Below, in pieces: positions 1 to 5,207 of a stretch of DNA of 5,406 nt. The DNA is from an uncultured Methylococcaceae bacterium (GTDB lineage Bacteria > Pseudomonadota > Gammaproteobacteria > Methylococcales > Methylococcaceae), in contig CAIVXW010000074.1 of assembly GCA_903910005.1 (NCBI GenBank), positions 1 to 5,406 on the forward strand, written 5' to 3'. The notes beneath the pieces are model-generated. The model was given only the letters and a program-made list of their open reading frames with translations, ran no database searches and was not told the origin of the DNA. A program made the translations under genes and the position numbers. The first letter of the stretch is position 1. Every line of letters starts with the position of its first letter.

Positions 1-619
1 ACATGGGGGTGTGGGTCAGGTCGGAATCGCAGCGGTAAACCCGGCCAGGGGCTATGACCCGAAACGGCGGAGAGCCGGATTGCATGACCCGGGCCTGAAC
101 CGGCGAGGTATGGGTACGCAGCAGCAGGTGATCGTCAAAATAGAATGTGTCGTGCATGGCCCGGGCCGGATGATGGGCCGGGATATTGAGTGCCTCAAAA
201 TTGTGAAAATCGTCTTCAATCTCCGGGCCTTCGACAACATCAAACCCGATCTGGCGAAATAGCCGCTGGATGCGCCGCAGTGTCAGGCTGACCGGGTGCA
301 GTCCGCCACCGGCCTGACCCCGTCCGGGCAAACTGACATCAACGGCCTCATGGCGCAGACGATCTTCCAGTTCACGATTTTCCAGGTCAATTCGCCGGAC
401 TTCCAGTTCAGCGGTGAAGGATTCCTTGACGGCATTGATCCGGGCACCGGCCTCGCGCCGTTCATCCGGCGGGAGACGGCCCAACGCCTTCATCTGTTCG
501 GTAAAAACGCCTTTTTTGCCCAGATAATGAACTCTGACCTGCTCAAGCCGGGTCAGGGTACTGGCTTCTACAAGAGCGGATCGGGCCTGCTCCAGAACAG
601 TTTGGAGGGGATGGGACAT
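1..619 (-). CDS. pheS: Phenylalanyl-tRNA synthetase alpha subunit, N-terminal part (runs off the left edge)
   Basis: PheS is the catalytic subunit of the alpha2beta2 enzyme that charges tRNA-Phe in the cytoplasm. Reading the minus strand from the ATG at 619-617 gives 206 intact codons up to the window edge, starting MSHPLQTVLEQARSALVEAS, close to the E. coli start. Residues 1 to about 85 are charged and helical, as expected for the N-terminal coiled-coil arm that contacts tRNA. The class II core then begins with VSLPGR (95-100), GLHPV (106-110), GPEIE (131-135), NFEALNIPAHHPAR (140-153), RTHTSPVQ (168-175) and the motif 2 region APGRVYRCDSDLTHTPM (190-206). The rest, including motif 3 and the Phe pocket, lies outside. 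The family is usually about 330 residues, so some 60% is present. It follows rplT by 227 nt, as in the E. coli operon, and pheT would be expected next. No good Shine-Dalgarno sequence precedes the ATG; the start rests on homology. Identification is secure. Confidence 0.97.
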   Translation of the reverse strand, partial: MSHPLQTVLEQARSALVEASTLTRLEQVRVHYLGKKGVFTEQMKALGRLPPDERREAGARINAVKESFTAELEVRRIDLENRELEDRLRHEAVDVSLPGRGQAGGGLHPVSLTLRRIQRLFRQIGFDVVEGPEIEDDFHNFEALNIPAHHPARAMHDTFYFDDHLLLRTHTSPVQARVMQSGSPPFRVIAPGRVYRCDSDLTHTPM

Positions 620-846
620 GGGAACGGATCTGGTGGGTGAGGAGACGGATAACCTGATCGAAAATCGGGTGTCTACCGGTCGGGTGCCCTGGCGTGGATG
701 CCAGGGAGGGATGACCCCCAAAACGTTCAGGCAGTCGGGAAAGAAGCCGGGTTACCCGGTCGACACAGGGCTTGCGCCGTTTGTTTGCCGACTTTCCCGC
801 CCCACCTGATCGTGCGGGGCGCAAGGTAAACGAAACAGGGCTGTCC
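620..846 (-). other. rplT-pheS intergenic region, possible pheS leader
   Basis: This 227-nt gap lies at the place where E. coli carries the pheM leader peptide and attenuator of pheST. On the minus strand it contains no ATG before the pheS start. The GTG- and TTG-initiated frames I traced are not phenylalanine-rich, so a pheM-type attenuator is not supported. It does hold several hairpins: a 7-bp stem with a 6-nt loop at 687-706 (CCCTGGC/GCCAGGG), CCGGG/CCCGG around a 3-nt loop at 748-760, and the inverted repeat at 771-825 described separately. None is followed by a strong T-run in the minus direction. No convincing promoter was seen. The region may be an mRNA spacer, a processing site or a leader of another type. 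Confidence 0.5.
771..825. repeat. 8-bp inverted repeat with nested, partly exclusive hairpin
   Basis: CTTGCGCC at 771-778 is the exact reverse complement of GGCGCAAG at 818-825, with 39 nt between them. Inside and partly overlapping the right arm is a second GC-rich hairpin (799-820) whose GCCCC and GGGGC ends pair with a small bulge. The two helices compete for the same few bases around 818-820, so only one can form fully at a time. The element sits just downstream of rplT in the transcript and upstream of pheS. No T-run follows, so it is not a standard terminator. Function unknown. Confidence 0.5.
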
Positions 847-1194
847 TTAACCCCGGGCAATCCGGGCCAGTTCGGCAAAGGCGTCCTTGTCACGGACGGC
901 GATATCTGCCAGAACCTTGCGATCCAGGTCGATGGAGGCTTTCTTCAAACCATCCATGAAACGGCTGTAGGACAAACCAAATTCGCGGGCACCGGCATTG
1001 ATGCGGGTAATCCAGAGGGCACGGAACTGACGCTTTCTCTGTCTGCGATCCCGGTAGGCGTATTGACCGGCCTTGATGACGGCTTGCTTGGCAACCCGGT
1101 AAACCCGGCTGCGTGCGCCGTAATAACCTTTGGCTTCCTTGAGAACCTTCTTGTGTCGGGCTCTCGCGGTAACCCCACGTTTCACTCTGGGCAT
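847..1194 (-). CDS. rplT: 50S ribosomal protein bL20
   Basis: bL20 binds 23S rRNA early in assembly of the large subunit. In E. coli it also represses translation of rpmI-rplT by binding its own mRNA. The 115-residue product is close to the usual 117-118. It starts MPRVKRGVTARARHKKVLKE, the very basic N-terminal extension that threads into rRNA, followed by GYYGARSRVYRVAKQAVIKAGQ (23-44), the RDRRQRKRQFRALWITRINA block and the globular domain with FGLSYSRFMDGLKKASIDLDRKVLADIA. The ATG at 1194-1192 is the only sensible start, because MPRVKRG is nearly invariant at the N-terminus. The Shine-Dalgarno is weak (AGAG, 8 nt upstream). The gene lies 26 nt after rpmI, as in the standard operon. Identification is secure. 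Confidence 0.98.
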   Translation of the reverse strand: MPRVKRGVTARARHKKVLKEAKGYYGARSRVYRVAKQAVIKAGQYAYRDRRQRKRQFRALWITRINAGAREFGLSYSRFMDGLKKASIDLDRKVLADIAVRDKDAFAELARIARG

Positions 1195-1220
1195 GGGAAT
1201 TTCTCTTTAATGACGATTAA

Positions 1221-1418
1221 TCAGCTATAAGGCAGGAGACGCGCTGCGCTGCCAACATCAGAGGGATGCAGGGCATTGGCCTGGCGCAGGTGACGTTTCC
1301 GCTTGGTACTCTTTTTGGTCAGGATGTGGCGGCGATGCGAGTGGTTGCATTTGAAGCCACCGGAACCGGTACGCTTGAACCGTTTGGCGGCCCCGCGATT
1401 GGTTTTCATTTTCGGCAT
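1221..1418 (-). CDS. rpmI: 50S ribosomal protein bL35
   Basis: bL35 is a small basic protein of the large ribosomal subunit. The 65-residue product has the family hallmark start MPKMKTNRGAAKRFKRTGSG, then GFKCNHSHRRHILTKKSTKRKRHLRQ (about 22-47) and ends near the usual length (64-66). I place the start at the ATG at 1418-1416. A TTG two codons upstream (1424-1422) is in frame but would add Met-Ile before the conserved MPKMKT, and GGAG at 1428-1425 is spaced 6 nt from the chosen ATG. The gene follows infC by 52 nt and precedes rplT by 26 nt, so the three are probably cotranscribed. In E. coli, bL20 represses this gene through a pseudoknot reaching into infC. I could not establish an equivalent structure by eye. 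Confidence 0.98.
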   Translation of the reverse strand: MPKMKTNRGAAKRFKRTGSGGFKCNHSHRRHILTKKSTKRKRHLRQANALHPSDVGSAARLLPYS

Positions 1419-1470
1419 TATCAACTCCGGTTATTTGTAATGGACGGTAATGGGTTTTGCTGTCAGGGTA

Positions 1471-1998
1471 TCAGGCTTTTTTCTTGCGGGGCGCCAGTGT
1501 CATGCTGAGTTGCTTGCCTTCCATTTTGGGAAACTGTTCAACCGCAGCATGATCGACCAGATCGGTTTCGATTCGCTTGAGTAAATCCATACCCAATTCT
1601 CGATGGCTCAATTCCCGCCCCCTGAACCGAACCGTTACCTTGGCCTTGTCACCTTCGGTAAAAAAGCGAATCAGATTACGCAATTTTATCTGGTAATCGC
1701 CCTCATCGGTGCCGGGACGGAATTTAACTTCCTTGACCTGAATCTGTTTCTGCTTCTTTTTGGCTGCCTGGAGTTTCTTGTTTTGTTCAAACCGAAACTT
1801 GCCATAATCCATGATCCGGCATACCGGCGGATCGGCACCCGGCGATATCTCGACCAGATCCAGTTCGACCTCATACGCCATGCGGCGGGCCTCCCTGGTT
1901 TGCACAACCCCTACCTGTTTGCCATCCTGATCAATCAGGCGTACGTTGGGCGCCGTGATTTCTTCGTTCAGGCGCGGATCTTTCTTGTCAGTGGTGAT
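1471..1998 (-). CDS. infC: Translation initiation factor IF3, starting at AUC
   Basis: IF3 binds the 30S subunit, keeps it apart from 50S and proofreads the start codon and initiator tRNA. With the start at ATC (1998-1996) the product has 175 residues, a normal IF3 length. The N-domain includes LNEEITAPNVRLIDQDGKQVG (10-30). The IF3 signature RIMDYGKFRFEQNK lies at 61-74, the lysine-rich linker at about 74-85, and the C-domain holds IQVKEVKFRPGTDEGDYQIK (86-105) and RFRGRELSH (124-132). The frame has no ATG, GTG or TTG between the thrS stop and GTG 1905, and starting there would remove 31 residues of the conserved N-domain. The ATC has a GGAGG 8 nt upstream and lies 3 nt after the thrS stop. 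Non-canonical infC starts (AUU in E. coli) allow IF3 to repress its own synthesis, so the same control is likely here. The family call is secure; the exact start is strongly supported. Confidence 0.95.
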   Translation of the reverse strand: MTTDKKDPRLNEEITAPNVRLIDQDGKQVGVVQTREARRMAYEVELDLVEISPGADPPVCRIMDYGKFRFEQNKKLQAAKKKQKQIQVKEVKFRPGTDEGDYQIKLRNLIRFFTEGDKAKVTVRFRGRELSHRELGMDLLKRIETDLVDHAAVEQFPKMEGKQLSMTLAPRKKKA

Positions 1999-2001
1999 AC
2001 C

Positions 2002-3936
2002 TTAATCCTCCGAAACCAATGAATGACTGGCAGCCCGACTGGCCACCTCTCTGGCCAGCGTATGAGCCAGTTCAGAACAATCCAGGCTACCCAGATCCTG
2101 GCCGCTCCGGGTACGAACTGAAACGGTATTTGACGCCATTTCCTTCTCGCCCACGATCAACAGATAGGGTATACGCTGCAGGGTATGTTCGCGGATTTTA
2201 AAGCCGATTTTTTCGTTTCTCAAGTCAGTTTTAACCCGCAGACCCTGGGTATTCAATACCTCACAGACTGCACTGGCATAATGCAGTTGCCTGTCGGTGA
2301 TGTTTAAAACCACTGCCTGAACCGGAGCCAGCCAGAGCGGAAAATACCCGGCATGGTGTTCGATCAGGATGCCGATGAACCGCTCCAGTGAGCCAACAAT
2401 GGCCCGGTGCAGCATCACGGGGACATGGCGACTGTTGTCTTCGCCCACATATTCAGCCCCGAGTCTACCCGGCATCATGAAGTCAACCTGGATGGTGCCA
2501 CACTGCCAGATACGACCGATGGCGTCCTTCAGGGCAAATTCGATCTTGGGGCCGTAGAAGGCACCCTCACCCGGTTGCAGCACGTAGTCGATACCCTGGG
2601 ATTCAAGGGCGGCGGTGAGGGCTGCCTCCGCCTTGTCCCATACCGCATCAGCTCCCAGACGTTTGGCGGGACGGGTGGACAGTTTGTATTGAATGTCGGT
2701 GAAGCCAAAATCGGCATAAACCCGGCGCAGGGCGGTTATAAATCCGGTCACCTCATCCTGAACCTGTTCCTCGGTGCAGAAAATATGGCCATCATCCTGA
2801 TTGAAACTGCGTACCCGCATGATGCCGTGGAGGGTACCGGACGGCTCGTTGCGGTGACAGGTTCCAAATTCGCCAAAGCGGATCGGCAGTTCACGGTAAC
2901 TGCGCAGGTGCTGCCTGAATACCTGAACATGGCCTGGGCAATTCATTGGCTTGACGGCATACTCCCGGTTTTCCGAGGCCGTGAAGAACATGTTTTCCTG
3001 GAAATTGTCCCAGTGGCCCGAGGCTTTCCACAGTCCGACGTCCAGTATCTGGGGGCAGCGAATTTCCTGATAGCCATACTCACGGAAGATGCGCCGCATG
3101 TACTGTTCGACCTGCTGGTACAGGGCAAAGCCGTTGGGATGCCAGAAAACCATGCCGGGGGCTTCTTCCTGGGTATGGAAGAGATCCAGGGTTTTGCCAA
3201 TTTTGCGATGATCCCGCTTCTCGGCTTCTTCCAGAAGCTGCAGGTAGGCGGTTAATTCCTTTTTGTCAGTCCAGGCAGTTCCATAGATACGCTGCAACAC
3301 GGCATTGCGTGCATCACCACGCCAGTAGGCACCGGCCACCTTCATCAATTTGAAAGCTTTGAGTCGCCCTGTATCCGGCACGTGGGGACCCCGACACAGA
3401 TCGGTGAATTCACCCTGGGAGTACAGCGACAGGGGTTGATCTTCAGGAATTTCCCGAATGATTTCCGCCTTGTACGCCTCGCCCTGACTCATGAAGAAAT
3501 TGATGGCCTCATCGCGTCCGGAAACCGTGCGAATGACCGGCTGGGCCGCCGTCGCGAGTTCTTCCATCTTCCTTTCGATGGCGGACAGATCCTCGGGCGT
3601 GAAGGGGCGATCATAGGCAAAGTCGTAATAAAATCCGTTTTCGACCACAGGGCCTATGGTGACCTGGGCAGCCGGGTAAAGCGACTTGACGGCTTGGGCC
3701 AGCAAATGCGCCGTGGAGTGACGAATGATGTCCAGACCTTCCGGATCCTTGCCGGTGACAATGGCCAGAGTGGCATCGTCTTCAATGACGTGCGAGGCGT
3801 CAACCAGATGACCGTTGACTCGTCCGGCGAGGGCCGCCCGGGCCAGACCGGACCCAATGCTGGCGGCTACCTCCATGACCGTCACCGAAACCGGGAACGT
3901 CCGGCTGGAGCCATCCGGCAGTGTAATTACGGGCAT
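2002..3936 (-). CDS. thrS: Threonyl-tRNA synthetase
   Basis: ThrRS charges tRNA-Thr and hydrolyses mischarged Ser-tRNA-Thr. At 644 residues it matches the bacterial full-length form (E. coli 642). Domains in order: TGS domain (about 1-61), N2 editing domain (about 62-224), class II catalytic core (about 243-535) and C-terminal anticodon-binding domain (about 536-644). The editing site is intact: H73-x3-H77 in HSTAHLLAQ, and C181 and H185 in CRGPH. The catalytic zinc ligands are present as C333 (MNCPGH), H384 (DDGHIF) and H510 (VMLHRA). Motif 2 shows HRNEPSG with R362, and motif 3 shows GSLERFIG with R519. The start ATG (3936-3934) gives the expected MPVITLPDGS TGS opening and has AGGA 10 nt upstream. 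It is the first protein gene of the operon and ends 3 nt before infC. The leader contains a possible autoregulatory anticodon mimic. Confidence 0.98.
   Translation of the reverse strand: MPVITLPDGSSRTFPVSVTVMEVAASIGSGLARAALAGRVNGHLVDASHVIEDDATLAIVTGKDPEGLDIIRHSTAHLLAQAVKSLYPAAQVTIGPVVENGFYYDFAYDRPFTPEDLSAIERKMEELATAAQPVIRTVSGRDEAINFFMSQGEAYKAEIIREIPEDQPLSLYSQGEFTDLCRGPHVPDTGRLKAFKLMKVAGAYWRGDARNAVLQRIYGTAWTDKKELTAYLQLLEEAEKRDHRKIGKTLDLFHTQEEAPGMVFWHPNGFALYQQVEQYMRRIFREYGYQEIRCPQILDVGLWKASGHWDNFQENMFFTASENREYAVKPMNCPGHVQVFRQHLRSYRELPIRFGEFGTCHRNEPSGTLHGIMRVRSFNQDDGHIFCTEEQVQDEVTGFITALRRVYADFGFTDIQYKLSTRPAKRLGADAVWDKAEAALTAALESQGIDYVLQPGEGAFYGPKIEFALKDAIGRIWQCGTIQVDFMMPGRLGAEYVGEDNSRHVPVMLHRAIVGSLERFIGILIEHHAGYFPLWLAPVQAVVLNITDRQLHYASAVCEVLNTQGLRVKTDLRNEKIGFKIREHTLQRIPYLLIVGEKEMASNTVSVRTRSGQDLGSLDCSELAHTLAREVASRAASHSLVSED
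2007..2011 (-). promoter_or_regulatory. Ribosome binding site of infC inside the thrS 3' end
   Basis: GGAGG on the minus strand, within the last codons of thrS, stands 8 nt before the ATC at 1998. This is strong Shine-Dalgarno pairing at ideal spacing, and it fixes the non-canonical start. It also makes translational coupling with thrS likely. Confidence 0.8.
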
Positions 3937-3962
3937 CGGGCTTCAATCCTCACTCACTGGGT

Positions 3963-3979
3963 ACCCCATACGACGGGCA
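3963..3979 (-). promoter_or_regulatory. Possible thrS operator: tRNA-Thr anticodon-like stem-loop
   Basis: In the thrS leader the minus strand reads CCC (3977-3975), a 7-nt loop GTCGTAT (3974-3968), then GGGG (3967-3964). Three G-C pairs close the loop, and extension by G-U and U-A is possible if one G is bulged. The loop places U-C-G-U-A exactly where a tRNA has U33 and anticodon CGU followed by A37. CGU is a real threonine anticodon, and the loop lies about 35 nt before the AUG. In E. coli, ThrRS represses thrS translation by binding a leader arm that mimics the tRNA-Thr(CGU) anticodon arm at a similar location. The stem is shorter than a true 5-bp anticodon stem, so this is suggestive only. 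Confidence 0.4.
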
Positions 3980-3981
3980 AC

Positions 3982-4006
3982 AAAAAAAGCACCGCGAGGA
4001 TGCTTT
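3982..4006 (-). terminator. Rho-independent terminator after tRNA-Val
   Basis: On the minus strand AAAGCATC and GGTGCTTT form an 8-bp stem with one G-U pair around the 5-nt loop CTCGC, and the 3' arm runs into a seven-T tract (3988-3982). It lies 9 nt beyond the tRNA CCA end, so it probably ends or attenuates transcription from the tRNA promoter before thrS. Confidence 0.8.
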
Positions 4007-4015
4007 ATGGAATTC

Positions 4016-4092
4016 TGGTAGGCGCGATTGGACTCGAACCAACGACCCCCACCATGTCAAGGTGGTGCTCTAACCAACTGAGCTACGCGCCT
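4016..4092 (-). tRNA. tRNA-Val, anticodon GAC
   Basis: A complete 77-nt tRNA with encoded CCA end (4018-4016). The acceptor stem AGGCGCG/CGCGCCT has 7 perfect pairs, with U8 and A9 following. The D arm is GCTC/GAGC with an AGTTGGTTA loop. The anticodon stem CCACC/GGTGG closes the loop TTGACAT, giving anticodon GAC at 4058-4056, which reads valine codons GUC and GUU. The T arm is GTTGG/CCAAT with loop TTCGAGT. The body is almost the same as E. coli tRNA-Val(GAC); the acceptor stem differs. The gene is monocistronic in appearance, with its own promoter and terminator, and sits between thrS and the divergent moeB. Confidence 0.97.
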
Positions 4093-4108
4093 GCAAATGA
4101 AGGGGCGC

Positions 4109-4136
4109 ATTATAGAGGCAAATGATGGATAATCAA
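4109..4136 (-). promoter_or_regulatory. Sigma70 promoter of tRNA-Val with GC-rich discriminator
   Basis: The minus strand shows TTGATT (4136-4131) as -35, a 16-nt spacer and a perfect TATAAT (4114-4109) as -10. It is followed at once by GCGCCCC, the kind of GC-rich discriminator typical of stable-RNA promoters under stringent (ppGpp) control. Transcription should begin near 4102, about 10 nt before the mature tRNA 5' end. Confidence 0.8.
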
Positions 4137-4165
4137 AGACCCATCACATAAAAAATTGCCTTGCC

Positions 4166-4912
4166 ATGAATGACTCGCAATTGTTGCGGTATAGCCGTCA
4201 GATACTTCTTCCGCAAGTGGACATTGAGGGCCAGCAACGGCTCCTGGATAGCCGGGCCCTGATTGTGGGTCTGGGTGGCCTGGGTTCACCGGTTGCCCTG
4301 TACCTGGCTGCTGCCGGTGTCGGCCATCTGACGATCAACGACGACGATCAGGTCGATTTATCCAATCTGCAACGCCAGATCATCCATGCCACGCCCGACA
4401 TCTCGTTACGCAAAACCGATTCAGCCACTCGTTCGCTGTCGGCCCTTAATCCGGACAGTGCGGTGACAACCCTTCCGCATCGCCTGGACGAGACGGAATT
4501 GTACGATATTGTGGGCCGTGTGGATGTGGTGCTGGACTGCTCTGACAACTTTACCACCCGATTCATGCTGAACAGGGTGTGCGTCAGGCAGGCCAAACCG
4601 CTGGTTTCTGCCGCCGTCATCCGCTTTGACGGTCAACTGACCGTCTTTGACCCGAGGCGGCCTGACAGCCCCTGTTACAACTGCCTCTACCCCGATCAGG
4701 CCGAACGTGCGGAAAGCTGCGCCCGTAACGGGGTTATGGCCCCGCTGCCCGGCATCCTGGGCAGCATGCAGGCCATGGAAGCCATTAAACTGCTGCTTGG
4801 CATCGGCACCTCCCCCGTCGGGCGTTTGCTGCTGTTTGACGCCCTGCACTGTGAATGGCGGGAACTGCGATTCCGGAAGGATCCTGCGTGCCCGACCTGC
4901 GCGGTTGTGTGA
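4166..4912 (+). CDS. moeB: MoeB/ThiF-family sulfur-carrier adenylyltransferase, probably MoeB
   Basis: Enzymes of this E1-like family adenylate the C-terminal Gly-Gly of a small sulfur carrier (MoaD for molybdopterin, ThiS for thiamine), so that it can receive sulfur as a thiocarboxylate. The 248-residue product matches E. coli MoeB in length (249) and along its whole sequence: MLRYNRQI-like start (LLRYSRQI, 6-13), Rossmann ATP loop GLGGLG (35-40), NLQRQ (67-71), CSDNFTTR (125-132) with the conserved Asp, FDGQLTVF (154-161), GVMAPLPGILGSMQAMEAIK (189-208), and zinc cysteines C170/C173 and C242/C245. C185 corresponds to the crossover-loop cysteine. There is no C-terminal rhodanese domain, so sulfur must come from another protein. 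No moaD, moaE or thi gene is in view; ThiF or a role near PQQ cannot be excluded. The start fits the family, but no clear Shine-Dalgarno precedes it. It is divergent from tRNA-Val. Confidence 0.88.
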   Translation: MNDSQLLRYSRQILLPQVDIEGQQRLLDSRALIVGLGGLGSPVALYLAAAGVGHLTINDDDQVDLSNLQRQIIHATPDISLRKTDSATRSLSALNPDSAVTTLPHRLDETELYDIVGRVDVVLDCSDNFTTRFMLNRVCVRQAKPLVSAAVIRFDGQLTVFDPRRPDSPCYNCLYPDQAERAESCARNGVMAPLPGILGSMQAMEAIKLLLGIGTSPVGRLLLFDALHCEWRELRFRKDPACPTCAVV

Positions 4913-5039
4913 ATGAAGATGCCCGCAGGGATCAAGCCCGTGGTTGCTTTGCCCCCACCGTAAACGTATACTTTTGCCGAGGTCAAAATAGCTTTGGCTC
5001 CACTACTATATCAATCAGCTTTACTGGAGGTAGTCCGAC
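4913..5039 (+). promoter_or_regulatory. moeB-pqqA spacer with the pqqA ribosome binding site
   Basis: A GGAGG at 5026-5030, 9 nt before the pqqA ATG, is a strong ribosome binding site and the firmest element here. Further upstream, TACTAT at 5004-5009 could be a -10 box, but no good -35 lies at proper spacing and no sigma54 -24/-12 pair was found. The spacer also holds three loosely similar TTTGCC/TTTGGC words (4948, 4973, 4993) and the palindrome GTATAC (4966-4971). No clear terminator for moeB is visible, so pqqA may be reached by read-through or by its own unrecognised promoter. Confidence 0.4.
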
Positions 5040-5114
5040 ATGCGCTGGGAAAAACCGAGCTTCACCGACCTGCGTTTCGGCTTTGAAGTGACCATGTACA
5101 TCTACAACCGTTGA
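5040..5114 (+). CDS. pqqA: PQQ precursor peptide PqqA (24 residues)
   Basis: PqqA is the ribosomally made peptide whose Glu and Tyr side chains become pyrroloquinoline quinone. PqqD presents it to the radical SAM enzyme PqqE, which joins the two residues; proteolysis (PqqF/G), PqqB and PqqC then finish the cofactor. The product, MRWEKPSFTDLRFGFEVTMYIYNR, has the usual 22-24-residue size and the diagnostic core FGFEVTMY with Glu16 and Tyr20 three residues apart, the crosslinked pair. The N-terminal W-E-K-P-S and T-D-L-R stretch matches known PqqA peptides. GGAGG stands 9 nt before the ATG. The gene lies 127 nt after moeB and 93 nt before pqqB, with hairpins between. It is easily missed because of its size; identification is secure. 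Confidence 0.97.
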   Translation: MRWEKPSFTDLRFGFEVTMYIYNR

Positions 5115-5124
5115 TTAACGGTTG
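5105..5124 (+). repeat. Perfect hairpin over the pqqA stop codon
   Basis: CAACCGTT (5105-5112) and AACGGTTG (5117-5124) form a perfect 8-bp stem with a GATT loop. The TGA stop (5112-5114) lies at the top of the stem and in the loop. It may stabilise the 3' end of the short pqqA message together with the next hairpin. Confidence 0.6.
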
Positions 5125-5135
5125 AGTGTCCGCTG

Positions 5136-5170
5136 AACGGGGGGTCGCAGCCATGCGACACCCCGTTTTC
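5136..5170 (+). terminator. Strong pqqA-pqqB hairpin, likely attenuator or partial terminator
   Basis: AACGGGG (5136-5142) pairs with CCCCGTT (5161-5167), one G-A mismatch follows (5143/5160), and GTCGCA (5144-5149) pairs with TGCGAC (5154-5159) around the loop GCCA. This gives 13 pairs in all. The 3' arm merges into only four Ts (5166-5169), so termination is probably partial. A structure here fits the need for far more PqqA, the consumed substrate, than of the downstream enzymes. Confidence 0.6.
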
Positions 5171-5207
5171 GTTATGACCACCTGAGGCCTGCCAGGAGTA
5201 CACCACC

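Noticed and set aside
543..893. Minus-strand open frame bridging rplT and pheS
   Set aside because: It overlaps the ends of both real genes in another frame, has no matching family features, and starts inside rplT.
1971..2006. infC start at the ATT overlapping the thrS stop (E. coli-like AUU)
   Set aside because: That ATT is in a different frame from IF3 and meets TGA after 12 codons; the ATC at 1998 is in frame and better spaced from GGAGG.
2407..3255. Long plus-strand open frame (282 codons) opposite thrS
   Set aside because: It is antisense to the fully conserved ThrRS catalytic core and resembles no family I know; open only because of the codon bias of thrS.
3959..3966. GGGTACCC palindrome in the thrS leader as an operator
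   Set aside because: A single 8-bp palindrome of this composition is common by chance and overlaps the more specific anticodon-like loop.
3382..4125. Plus-strand open frame (247 codons) covering the thrS 5' end and tRNA-Val
   Set aside because: It is antisense to the ThrRS N-terminal domains and runs straight through the terminator and the tRNA gene.
4016..4165. tRNA-Val as an integration site with a genomic island to its right
   Set aside because: The tRNA 3' end faces thrS, no integrase or duplicated tRNA end is present, and the genes on the right show no visible change in composition.
4913..5039. Sigma54 promoter for pqqA
   Set aside because: No GG and GC pair at -24/-12 spacing; the TTTGGCTCC stretch lacks a following TTGC element.
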